A stretch of 64,000 nt of DNA from Sthenelais limicola (Eukaryota; Annelida; Polychaeta; Phyllodocida; Sigalionidae): assembly GCA_942159475.1 (NCBI GenBank), contig OW804102.1:21084684-21148683 (forward strand), written 5' to 3'. Numbering within the stretch: position 1 is the first letter of the stretch; every line of letters starts with the position of its first letter. A model generated the notes under the pieces. That model was not told where the DNA came from and searched no databases. It was given only the letters and a program-made list of their open reading frames with translations. The position numbers and the translations under genes were made by a program. Of the stretch, positions 1 through 12,060 are shown one piece after another.

Positions 1-3000
1 TCTTTTCAAGTTGGTGTTTGCCAATCTTGGTACCTCAGTAGTACTCATAGTAATAATATTAGAATTATAAGGGTGCTTTCTTCACAACTTTTTTTATACA
101 TCAAGCAGGTAAACTATACAAATAAATTATCGATTTCATTGCTTTCAATATTCCCAAGTTTATAAAGTATAATATCTATAAGGTATAAATATCTCATATA
201 AGTATTACTAGTGAGACTTTTGTTCTAATAGAAATTGTAAATACCATGTAGTAACCTGTGAGGCCACCTAGTGAAAGCCAAGTTCTACTGTACTTCCACC
301 TGGTGAGTTATGGCATTACTGGTCTTTAACAGCAGATTTGTGCTCAGTGTAAGGGCAGCATGTATCTCCACAGAAACATTTTGCCCAAGAGCATTCAAGG
401 AGAGACTGCATATTATATGCAGTCCCTTTGCTTGACTTTTTCAGAGTTCCTCATCCATTTCCATCACTTAAACTTACCCTTCATACAATCCTCTCCTGTA
501 GCTGGCATAGATATTCTTTTCAAGTTGGTGTTTGCCAATCTTGGTACCTCAGTAGTACTCATAGTAATAATATTAGAATTATAAGGGTGCTTTCTTCACA
601 ACTTTTTTTATACATCAAGCAGGTAAACTATACAAATAAATTATCGATTTCATTGCTTTCAATATTCCCAAGTTTATATAGTATAATATCTATAAGGTAT
701 AAATATCTCATATAAGTATTACTAGTGAGACTTTTGTTCTAATAGAAATTGTAAATACCATGTAGTAACCTGTGAGGCCACCTAGTGAAAGCCAAGTTCT
801 ACTGTACTTCCACCTGGTGAGTTATGGCATTACTGGTCTTTAACAGCAGATTTGTGCTCAGTGTAAGGGCAGCATGTATCTCCACAGAAACATTTTGCCC
901 AAGAGCATTCAAGGAGAGACTGCATATTATATGCAGTCCCTTTGCTTGACTTTTTCAGAGTTCCTCATCCATTTCCATCACTTAAACTTACCCTTCATAC
1001 AATCCTCTCCTGTAGCTGGCATAGATATTCTTTTCAAGTTGGTGTTTGGCAATCTTGGTACCTCAGTAGTACTCATAGTAATAATATTAGAATTATAAGG
1101 GTGCTTTCTTCACAACTTTTTTTATACATCAAGCAGGTCAACTATACAAATAAATTATCGATTTCATTTCTTTCAATATTCCCAAGTTTATAAAGTATAA
1201 TATCTATAATGTATAAATATCTCATATAAGTATTACTAGTGAGACTTTTGTTCTAATAGAAATTGTAAATACCATGTAGTAACCTGTGAGGCCACCTAGT
1301 GAAAGCCAAGTTCTACTGTACTTCCACCTGGTGAGTTATGGCATTACTGGTCTTTAACAGCAGATTTGTGCTCAGTGTAAGGGCAGCATGTATCTCCACA
1401 GAAACATTTTGCCCAAGAGCATTCAAGGAGAGACTGCATATTATATGCAGTCCCTTTGCTTGACTTTTTCAGAGTTCCTCATCCATTTCCATCACTTAAA
1501 CTTACCCTTCATACAATCCTCTCCTGTAGCTGGCATAGATATTCTTTTCAAGTTGGTGTTTGCCAATCTTGGTACCTCAGTAGTACTCATAGTAATAATA
1601 TTAGAATTATAAGGGTGCTTTCTTCACAACTTTTTTTATACATCAAGCAGGTAAACTATACAAATAAATTATCGATTTCATTGCTTTCAATATTCCCAAG
1701 TTTATATAGTATAATATCTATAAGGTATAAATATCTCATATAAGTATTACTAGTGAGACTTTTGTTCTAATAGAAATTGTAAATACCATGTAGTAACCTG
1801 TGAGGCCACCTAGTGAAAGCCAAGTTCTACTGTACTTCCACCTGGTGAGTTATGGCATTACTGGTCTTTAACAGCAGATTTGTGCTCAGTGTAAGGGCAG
1901 CATGTATCTCCACAGAAGCATTTTGCCCAAGAGCATTCAAGGAGAGACTGCATATTATATGCAGTCCCTTTGCTTGACTTTTTCAGAGTTCCTCATCCAT
2001 TTCCATCACTTAAACTTACCCTTCATACAATCCTCTCCTGTAGCTGGCATAGATATTCTTTTCAAGTTGGTGTTTGCCAATCTTGGTATCTCAGTAGTAC
2101 TCATAGTAATAATATTAGAATTATAAGGGTGCTTTCTTCACAACTTTTTTTATACATCAAGCAGGTAAACTATACAAATAAATTATCGATTTCATTGCTT
2201 TCAATATTCCCAAGTTTATAAAGTATAATATCTATAAGGTATAAATATCTCATATGAGTATTACTAGTGAGACTTTTGTTCTAATAGAAATTGTAAATAC
2301 CATGTAGTAACCTGTGAGGCCACCTAGTGAAAGCCAAGTTCTACTGTACTTCCACCTGGTGAGTTATGGCATTACTGGTCTTTAACAGCAGATTTGTGCT
2401 CAGTGTAAGGGCAGCATGTATCTCCACAGAAACATTTTGCCCAAGAGCATTCAAGGAGAGACTGCATATTATATGCAGTCCCTTTGCTTGACTTTTTCAG
2501 AGTTCCTCATCCATTTCCATCACTTAAACTTACCCTTCATACAATCCTCTCCTGTAGCTGGCATAGATATTCTTTTCAAGTTGGTGTTTGCCAATCTTGG
2601 TACCTCAGTAGTACTCATAGTAATAATATTAGAATTATAAGGGTGCTTTCTTCACAACTTTTTTTATACATCAAGCAGGTAAACTATACAAATAAATTAT
2701 CGATTTCATTGCTTTCAATATTCCCAAGTTTATATAGTATAATATCTATAAGGTATAAATATCTCATATAAGTATTACTAGTGAGACTTTTGTTCTAATA
2801 GAAATTGTAAATACCATGTAGTAACCTGTGAGGCCACCTAGTGAAAGCCAAGTTCTACTGTACTTCCACCTGGTGAGTTATGGCATTACTGGTCTTTAAC
2901 AGCAGATTTGTGCTCAGTGTAAGGGCAGCATGTATCTCCACAGAAGCATTTTGCCCAAGAGCATTCAAGGAGAGACTGCATATTATATGCAGTCCCTTTG

Positions 3001-6000
3001 CTTGACTTTTTCAGAGTTCCTCATCCATTTCCATCACTTAAACTTACCCTTCATACAATCCTCTCCTGTAGCTGGCATAGATATTCTTTTCAAGTTGGTG
3101 TTTGCCAATCTTGGTACCTCAGTAGTACTCATAGTAATAATATTAGAATTATAAGGGTGCTTTCTTCACAACTTTTTTTATACATCAAGCAGGTCAACTA
3201 TACAAATAAATTATCGATTTCATTGCTTTCAATATTCCCAAGTTTATAAAGTATAATATCTATAATGTATAAATATCTCATATAAGTATTACTAGTGAGA
3301 CTTTTGTTCTAATAGAAATTGTAAATACCATGTAGTAACCTGTGAGGCCACCTAGTGAAAGCCAAGTTCTACTGTACTTCCACCTGGTGAGTTATGGCAT
3401 TACTGGTCTTTAACAGCAGATTTGTGCTCAGTGTAAGGGCAGCATGTATCTCCACAGAAACATTTTGCCCAAGAGCATTCAAGGAGAGACTGCATATTAT
3501 ATGCAGTCCCTTTGCTTGACTTTTTCAGAGTTCCTCATCCATTTCCATCACTTAAACTTACCCTTCATACAATCCTCTCCTGTAGCTGGCATAGATATTC
3601 TTTTCAAGTTGGTGTTTGCCAATCTTGGTACCTCAGTAGTACTCATAGTAATAATATTAGAATTATAAGGGTGCTTTCTTCACAACTTTTTTTATACATC
3701 AAGCAGGTAAACTATACAAATAAATTATCGATTTCATTTCTTTCAATATTCCCAAGTTTATAAAGTATAATATCTATAAGGTATAAATATCTCATATAAG
3801 TATTACTAGTGAGACTTTTGTTCTAATAGAAATTGTAAATACCATGTAGTAACCTGTGAGGCCACCTAGTGAAAGCCAAGTTCTACTGTACTTCCACCTG
3901 GTGAGTTATGGCATTACTGGTCTTTAACAGCAGATTTGTGCTCAGTGTAAGGGCAGCATGTATCTCCACAGAAACATTTTGCCCAAGAGCATTCAAGGAG
4001 AGACTGCATATTATATGCAGTCCCTTTGCTTGACTTTTTCAGAGTTCCTCATCCATTTCCATCACTTAAACTTACCCTTCATACAATCCTCTCCTGTAGC
4101 TGGCATAGATATTCTTTTCAAGTTGGTGTTTGCCAATCTTGGTACCTCAGTAGTACTCATAGTAATAATATTAGAATTATAAGGGTGCTTTCTTCACAAC
4201 TTTTTTTATACATCAAGCAGGTAAACTATACAAATAAATTATCGATTTCATTTCTTTCAATATTCCCAAGTTTATAAAGTATAATATCTATAAGGTATAA
4301 ATATCTCATATAAGTATTACTAGTGAGACTTTTGTTCTAATAGAAATTGTAAATACCATGTAGTAACCTGTGAGGCCACCTAGTGAAAGCCAAGTTCTAC
4401 TGTACTTCCACCTGGTGAGTTATGGCATTACTGGTCTTTAACAGCAGATTTGTGCTCAGTGTAAGGGCAGCATGTATCTCCACAGAAACATTTTGCCCAA
4501 GAGCATTCAAGGAGAGACTGCATATTATATGCAGTCCCTTTGCTTGACTTTTTCAGAGTTCCTCATCCATTTCCATCACTTAAACTTACCCTTCATACAA
4601 TCCTCTCCTGTAGCTGGCATAGATATTCTTTTCAAGTTGGTGTTTGCCAATCTTGGTACCTCAGTAGTACTCATAGTAATAATATTAGAATTATAAGGGT
4701 GCTTTCTTCACAACTTTTTTTATACATCAAGCAGGTAAACTATACAAATAAATTATCGATTTCATTGCTTTCAATATTCCCAAGTTTATATAGTATAATA
4801 TCTATAAGGTATAAATATCTCATATAAGTATTACTAGTGAGACTTTTGTTCTAATAGAAATTGTAAATACCATGTAGTAACCTGTGAGGCCACCTAGTGA
4901 AAGCCAAGTTCTACTGTACTTCCACCTGGTGAGTTATGGCATTACTGGTCTTTAACAGCAGATTTGTGCTCAGTGTAAGGGCAGCATGTATCTCCACAGA
5001 AGCATTTTGCCCAAGAGCATTCAAGGAGAGACTGCATATTATATGCAGTCCCTTTGCTTGACTTTTTCAGAGTTCCTCATCCATTTCCATCACTTAAACT
5101 TACCCTTCATACAATCCTCTCCTGTAGCTGGCATAGATATTCTTTTCAAGTTGGTGTTTGCCAATCTTGGTACCTCAGTAGTACTCATAGTAATAATATT
5201 AGAATTATAAGGGTGCTTTCTTCACAACTTTTTTTATACATCAAGCAGGTCAACTATACAAATAAATTATCGATTTCATTGCTTTCAATATTCCCAAGTT
5301 TATAAAGTATAATATCTATAATGTATAAATATCTCATATAAGTATTACTAGTGAGACTTTTGTTCTAATAGAAATTGTAAATACCATGTAGTAACCTGTG
5401 AGGCCACCTAGTGAAAGCCAAGTTCTACTGTACTTCCACCTGGTGAGTTATGGCATTACTGGTCTTTAACAGCAGATTTGTGCTCAGTGTAAGGGCAGCA
5501 TGTATCTCCACAGAAACATTTTGCCCAAGAGCATTCAAGGAGAGACTGCATATTATATGCAGTCCCTTTGCTTGACTTTTTCAGAGTTCCTCATCCATTT
5601 CCATCACTTAAACTTACCCTTCATACAATCCTCTCCTGTAGCTGGCATAGATATTCTTTTCAAGTTGGTGTTTGCCAATCTTGGTACCTCAGTAGTACTC
5701 ATAGTAATAATATTAGAATTATAAGGGTGCTTTCTTCACAACTTTTTTTATACATCAAGCAGGTAAACTATACAAATAAATTATCGATTTCATTTCTTTC
5801 AATATTCCCAAGTTTATAAAGTATAATATCTATAAGGTATAAATATCTCATATAAGTATTACTAGTGAGACTTTTGTTCTAATAGAAATTGTAAATACCA
5901 TGTAGTAACCTGTGAGGCCACCTAGTGAAAGCCAAGTTCTACTGTACTTCCACCTGGTGAGTTATGGCATTACTGGTCTTTAACAGCAGATTTGTGCTCA

Positions 6001-9000
6001 GTGTAAGGGCAGCATGTATCTCCACAGAAACATTTTGCCCAAGAGCATTCAAGGAGAGACTGCATATTATATGCAGTCCCTTTGCTTGACTTTTTCAGAG
6101 TTCCTCATCCATTTCCATCACTTAAACTTACCCTTCATACAATCCTCTCCTGTAGCTGGCATAGATATTCTTTTCAAGTTGGTGTTTGGCAATCTTGGTA
6201 CCTCAGTAGTACTCATAGTAATAATATTAGAATTATAAGGGTGCTTTCTTCACAACTTTTTTTATACATCAAGCAGGTCAACTATACAAATAAATTATCA
6301 ATTTCATTTCTTTCAATATTCCCAAGTTTATAAAGTATAATATCTATAATGTATAAATATCTCATATAAGTATTACTAGTGAGACTTTTGTTCTAATAGA
6401 AATTGTAAATACCATGTAGTAACCTGTGAGGCCACCTAGTGAAAGCCAAGTTCTACTGTACTTCCACCTGGTGAGTTATGGCATTACTGGTCTTTAACAG
6501 CAGATTTGTGCTCAGTGTAAGGGCAGCATGTATCTCCACAGAAACATTTTGCCCAAGAGCATTCAAGGAGAGACTGCATATTATATGCAGTCCCTTTGCT
6601 TGACTTTTTCAGAGTTCCTCATCCATTTCCATCACTTAAACTTACCCTTCATACAATCCTCTCCTGTAGCTGGCATAGATATTCTTTTCAAGTTGGTGTT
6701 TGCCAATCTTGGTACCTCAGTAGTACTCATAGTAATAATATTAGAATTATAAGGGTGCTTTCTTCACAACTTTTTTTATACATCAAGCAGGTAAACTATA
6801 CAAATAAATTATCGATTTCATTGCTTTCAATATTCCCAAGTTTATATAGTATAATATCTATAAGGTATAAATATCTCATATAAGTATTACTAGTGAGACT
6901 TTTGTTCTAATAGAAATTGTAAATACCATGTAGTAACCTGTGAGGCCACCTAGTGAAAGCCAAGTTCTACTGTACTTCCACCTGGTGAGTTATGGCATTA
7001 CTGGTCTTTAACAGCAGATTTGTGCTCAGTGTAAGGGCAGCATGTATCTCCACAGAAGCATTTTGCCCAAGAGCATTCAAGGAGAGACTGCATATTATAT
7101 GCAGTCCCTTTGCTTGACTTTTTCAGAGTTCCTCATCCATTTCCATCACTTAAACTTACCCTTCATACAATCCTCTCCTGTAGCTGGCATAGATATTCTT
7201 TTCAAGTTGGTGTTTGCCAATCTTGGTATCTCAGTAGTACTCATAGTAATAATATTAGAATTATAAGGGTGCTTTCTTCACAACTTTTTTTATACATCAA
7301 GCAGGTAAACTATACAAATAAATTATCGATTTCATTGCTTTCAATATTCCCAAGTTTATAAAGTATAATATCTATAAGGTATAAATATCTCATATGAGTA
7401 TTACTAGTGAGACTTTTGTTCTAATAGAAATTGTAAATACCATGTAGTAACCTGTGAGGCCACCTAGTGAAAGCCAAGTTCTACTGTACTTCCACCTGGT
7501 GAGTTATGGCATTACTGGTCTTTAACAGCAGATTTGTGCTCAGTGTAAGGGCAGCATGTATCTCCACAGAAACATTTTGCCCAAGAGCATTCAAGGAGAG
7601 ACTGCATATTATATGCAGTCCCTTTGCTTGACTTTTTCAGAGTTCCTCATCCATTTCCATCACTTAAACTTACCCTTCATACAATCCTCTCCTGTAGCTG
7701 GCATAGATATTCTTTTCAAGTTGGTGTTTGCCAATCTTGGTACCTCAGTAGTACTCATAGTAATAATATTAGAATTATAAGGGTGCTTTCTTCACAACTT
7801 TTTTTATACATCAAGCAGGTCAACTATACAAATAAATTATCGATTTCATTGCTTTCAATATTCCCAAGTTTATAAAGTATAATATCTATAATGTATAAAT
7901 ATCTCATATAAGTATTACTAGTGAGACTTTTGTTCTAATAGAAATTGTAAATACCATGTAGTAACCTGTGAGGCCACCTAGTGAAAGCCAAGTTCTACTG
8001 TACTTCCACCTGGTGAGTTATGGCATTACTGGTCTTTAACAGCAGATTTGTGCTCAGTGTAAGGGCAGCATGTATCTCCACAGAAGCATTTTGCCCAAGA
8101 GCATTCAAGGAGAGACTGCATATTATATGCAGTCCCTTTGCTTGACTTTTTCAGAGTTCCTCATCCATTTCCATCACTTAAACTTACCCTTCATACAATC
8201 CTCTCCTGTAGCTGGCATAGATATTCTTTTCAAGTTGGTGTTTGCCAATCTTGGTACCTCAGTAGTACTCATAGTAATAATATTAGAATTATAAGGGTGC
8301 TTTCTTCACAACTTTTTTTATACATCAAGCAGGTAAACTATACAAATAAATTATCGATTTCATTGCTTTCAATATTCCCAAGTTTATAAAGTATAATATC
8401 TATAAGGTATAAATATCTCATATAAGTATTACTAGTGAGACTTTTGTTCTAATAGAAATTGTAAATACCATGTAGTAACCTGTGAGGCCACCTAGTGAAA
8501 GCCAAGTTCTACTGTACTTCCACCTGGTGAGTTATGGCATTACTGGTCTTTAACAGCAGATTTGTGCTCAGTGTAAGGGCAGCATGTATCTCCACAGAAG
8601 CATTTTGCCCAAGAGCATTCAAGGAGAGACTGCATATTATATGCAGTCCCTTTGCTTGACTTTTTCAGAGTTCCTCATCCATTTCCATCACTTAAACTTA
8701 CCCTTCATACAATCCTCTCCTGTAGCTGGCATAGATATTCTTTTCAAGTTGGTGTTTGCCAATCTTGGTACCTCAGTAGTACTCATAGTAATAATATTAG
8801 AATTATAAGGGTGCTTTCTTCACAACTTTTTTTATACATCAAGCAGGTCAACTATACAAATAAATTATCGATTTCATTGCTTTCAATATTCCCAAGTTTA
8901 TAAAGTATAATATCTATAATGTATAAATATCTCATATAAGTATTACTAGTGAGACTTTTGTTCTAATAGAAATTGTAAATACCATGTAGTAACCTGTGAG

Positions 9001-10609
9001 GCCACCTAGTGAAAGCCAAGTTCTACTGTACTTCCACCTGGTGAGTTATGGCATTACTGGTCTTTAACAGCAGATTTGTGCTCAGTGTAAGGGCAGCATG
9101 TATCTCCACAGAAACATTTTGCCCAAGAGCATTCAAGGAGAGACTGCATATTATATGCAGTCCCTTTGCTTGACTTTTTCAGAGTTCCTCATCCATTTCC
9201 ATCACTTAAACTTACCCTTCATACAATCCTCTCCTGTAGCTGGCATAGATATTCTTTTCAAGTTGGTGTTTGCCAATCTTGGTACCTCAGTAGTACTCAT
9301 AGTAATAATATTAGAATTATAAGGGTGCTTTCTTCACAACTTTTTTTATACATCAAGCAGGTCAACTATACAAATAAATTATCGATTTCATTGCTTTCAA
9401 TATTCCCAAGTTTATAAAGTATAATATCTATAAGGTATAAATATCTCATATAAGTATTACTAGTGAGACTTTTGTTCTAATAGAAATTGTAAATACCATG
9501 TAGTAACCTGTGAGGCCACCTAGTGAAAGCCAAGTTCTACTGTACTTCCACCTGGTGAGTTATGGCATTACTGGTCTTTAACAGCAGATTTGTGCTCAGT
9601 GTAAGGGCAGCATGTATCTCCACAGAAGCATTTTGCCCAAGAGCATTCAAGGAGAGACTGCATATTATATGCAGTCCCTTTGCTTGACTTTTTCAGAGTT
9701 CCTCATCCATTTCCATCACTTAAACTTACCCTTCATACAATCCTCTCCTGTAGCTGGCATAGATATTCTTTTCAAGTTGGTGTTTGCCAATCTTGGTACC
9801 TCAGTAGTACTCATAGTAATAATATTAGAATTATAAGGGTGCTTTCTTCACAACTTTTTTTATACATCAAGCAGGTCAACTATACAAATAAATTATCGAT
9901 TTCATTGCTTTCAATATTCCCAAGTTTATAAAGTATAATATCTATAATGTATAAATATCTCATGTAAGTATTACTAGTGAGACTTTTGTTCTAATAGAAA
10001 TTGTAAATACCATGTAGTAACCTGTGAGGCCACCTAGTGAAAGCCAAGTTCTACTGTACTTCCACCTGGTGAGTTATGGCATTACTGGTCTTTAACAGCA
10101 GATTTGTGCTCAGTGTAAGGGCAGCATGTATCTCCACAGAAGCATTTTGCCCAAGAGCATTCAAGGAGAGACTGCATATTATATGCAGTCCCTTTGCTTG
10201 ACTTTTTCAGAGTTCCTCATCCATTTCCATCACTTAAACTTACCCTTCATACAATCCTCTCCTGTAGCTGGCATAGATATTCTTTTCAAGTTGGTGTTTG
10301 CCAATCTTGGTACCTCAGTAGTACTCATAGTAATAATATTAGAATTATAAGGGTGCTTTCTTCACAACTTTTTTTATACATCAAGCAGGTCAACTATACA
10401 AATAAATTATCGATTTCATTGCTTTCAATATTCCCAAGTTTATAAAGTATAATATCTATAATGTATAAATATCTCATATAAGTATTACTAGTGAGACTTT
10501 TGTTCTAATAGAAATTGTAAATACCATGTAGTAACCTGTGAGGCCACCTAGTGAAAGCCAAGTTCTACTGTACTTCCACCTGGTGAGTTATGGCATTACT
10601 GGTCTTTAA
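1..10609. repeat. Satellite array, 514-bp unit, about 20.6 copies
   Basis: Head-to-tail units recur at exactly 514 bp (the same word starts at 360, 874, 1388 and so on to 10126). The array is already in progress at base 1 and stops abruptly at 10609, where the last unit breaks off after ggtctttaa. Units differ at only a few sites (for example GAAACA/GAAGCA, GTTTGCC/GTTTGGC, CAGGTAA/CAGGTCA, TTTATAA/TTTATATA). These variants are shared between non-adjacent units, so the array has grown by duplicating blocks of several units. Each unit has two overlapping open frames (74 and 83-95 codons) conserved only because the DNA is nearly identical; I see no domain or splice logic and do not call them genes. 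Each unit also holds a 21-bp near-palindrome (404-424 in the first full unit). Confidence 0.98.
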
Positions 10610-10610
10610 T

Positions 10611-10703
10611 CTGAATCTCCAGAAAACCTCCGAGGAATCTCCGGAATTTACCTCTAAAGAATCTCCAGGAATCTCCTGGATTTCTCCTGGAATCTCCGTA
10701 GTT
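10611..10703. repeat. Short degenerate GGAATCTCC repeat
   Basis: Directly abutting the satellite edge is a run of imperfect 10-12 bp words of the type GAATCTCCRGA, about eight in 90 bp. It is different from the 514-bp unit, so it is either the ancestral flank or a small independent minisatellite. Confidence 0.7.
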
Positions 10704-11520
10704 TCTCAGGCCGCCGCTGGGGTCTACATATCCAGGAATGTTGCTATTCCCTGCTTAGTTTATATTAGTTCATTATGTCATAACTAATTATTTTTTATTT
10801 TCTTAAAATTGAATTCCTTAGTCCAAACTATGAAAAAATGTTTTCCCTCGACATGTTTTTTAGTCGGGTGCATGGATCGAGGCAGTCGTCCTTCAGGTCA
10901 TTTATGTGTATTGGTTTATGGTGGGATCGGGGGCTAATTAGCAACTTTTAGAAATTGTTAGCATAATAAAAATGCCTTTAAAATACGTACATACAAGCTC
11001 TTCAATTTAGAGGAATAATTCTGGGAAAGGTTTGCTTGTTAAAATTAAAGATTTAAATTGCCTGAGATGAGATGAATGTTGCTGGTTATAAAAAAAAAAT
11101 ACTAAAAAAGCTGGTTTAGAATAATGACTCAACTGTGTCATATATTAGCCTATATATATATATAATATATGGGTACCATATATGGGTACCAGGGGCATGG
11201 TCCCCCGAGAAATATTTTTAGAAAATGAGTGCCATTTGAGCACATTGTACTGATTTTACAGGGCTCTAAGCCTCAGATCGTAAATTATTGATGCACTTTG
11301 AATATTAATGATTTTTAATGGATCTCCATTCAGGGTTCTCCTCAGAAATATATGAGAGTGTAATGGGTCCAAGCTATCGTCCAGGGGCTTGCAGGGGAAT
11401 GCTCCCCCAGGATTTCTTTAGTATATTGAGTGCTGTTTTAATGCATTCTACTGGTTTTCAGACCCATCAGGACAATCCTTTAAGGATCAGAAGGTACATA
11501 ATATCAAACTATTTTCACAG
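10704..11520. other. Non-coding stretch, no gene seen
   Basis: AT-rich sequence with a short TA run near 11151-11170 followed by two tandem copies of ATATGGGTACC (about 11166-11190). No convincing exon, RNA gene or element ends were found. Confidence 0.5.
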
Positions 11521-11705
11521 TTGTGCAGAATCGACAACTCAGTGAATATATTTGGGATGACAATAATCAATATTATGACGAATATGGGTACCTGCGCCCT
11601 GGGAGCCAATCAAATAACTCCCTTCCTCCCATTCATCGTTCCACCTGGAGGATTCCCTCACTTCTCCTCCTTCCTCCAACACACACAGAGGTGCTTGTCT
11701 ACTAG
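11521..11705 (+). CDS. Candidate terminal exon of an unidentified gene
   Basis: A splice-acceptor-like ACTATTTTCACAG ends at 11520. It is followed by an open frame, entered with two leftover bases, of about 60 residues ending in TAG at 11703-11705. The peptide is polar and tyrosine-rich near its start (it contains YIWDDNNQYYDEYGYLRPG) and ends THTEVLVY, with the look of a cytoplasmic tail or disordered C terminus. An AATAAA lies at 12086-12091. If real, the upstream exons lie beyond the left edge and the satellite array would sit in an intron. I do not recognise a family. It could also be a chance open frame. Confidence 0.3.
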
Positions 11706-11811
11706 AAAATTAATCTGACTGTTTTTCTAACATTTTTTGTATATTCTACTTACTATTTCTCTGTATTTTGTCTGTGTATGTCTGTATGTATTTATTAACA
11801 TGTGTTTGCTT

Positions 11812-12060
11812 ATATGGATCAGAATTTCTGAAAATGTACAATTGGCAGATCAACACATTTAGTAAATTTTTTGCTGCTAAATTAGACTGAATAATCGTCA
11901 ACAGTAGGTATATCTGAATATATATGATATTGCTTTGATTCAAGCAGTCTGTATGGATATCTTGAACTGTATTCTGAACCTGATTTCTGTCTTAAATTTG
12001 GGTTATTTGAGAGGATATGAAGAAGGTGAATTGTACATTTTATGGCGAATTCACCCATAT
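11812..12060 (-). mobile_element. MITE family 1 copy (reverse orientation)
   Basis: About 249 bp, diverged. It aligns along its length with the reverse complement of the cleaner copy at 22585-22829: ends related to ATATGGGTCAGATTTTCAG, inner words ATGTACAATT, CAAATAACCCAAATTT and CTAATTTAGCAG. No coding capacity. Confidence 0.8.

Noticed and set aside
360..10445. Repeated 74- and 83-95-codon open frames in each 514-bp unit
   Set aside because: They are conserved only because the units are almost identical. Substitutions are not biased to silent sites, two frames overlap, and there is no signal or domain.
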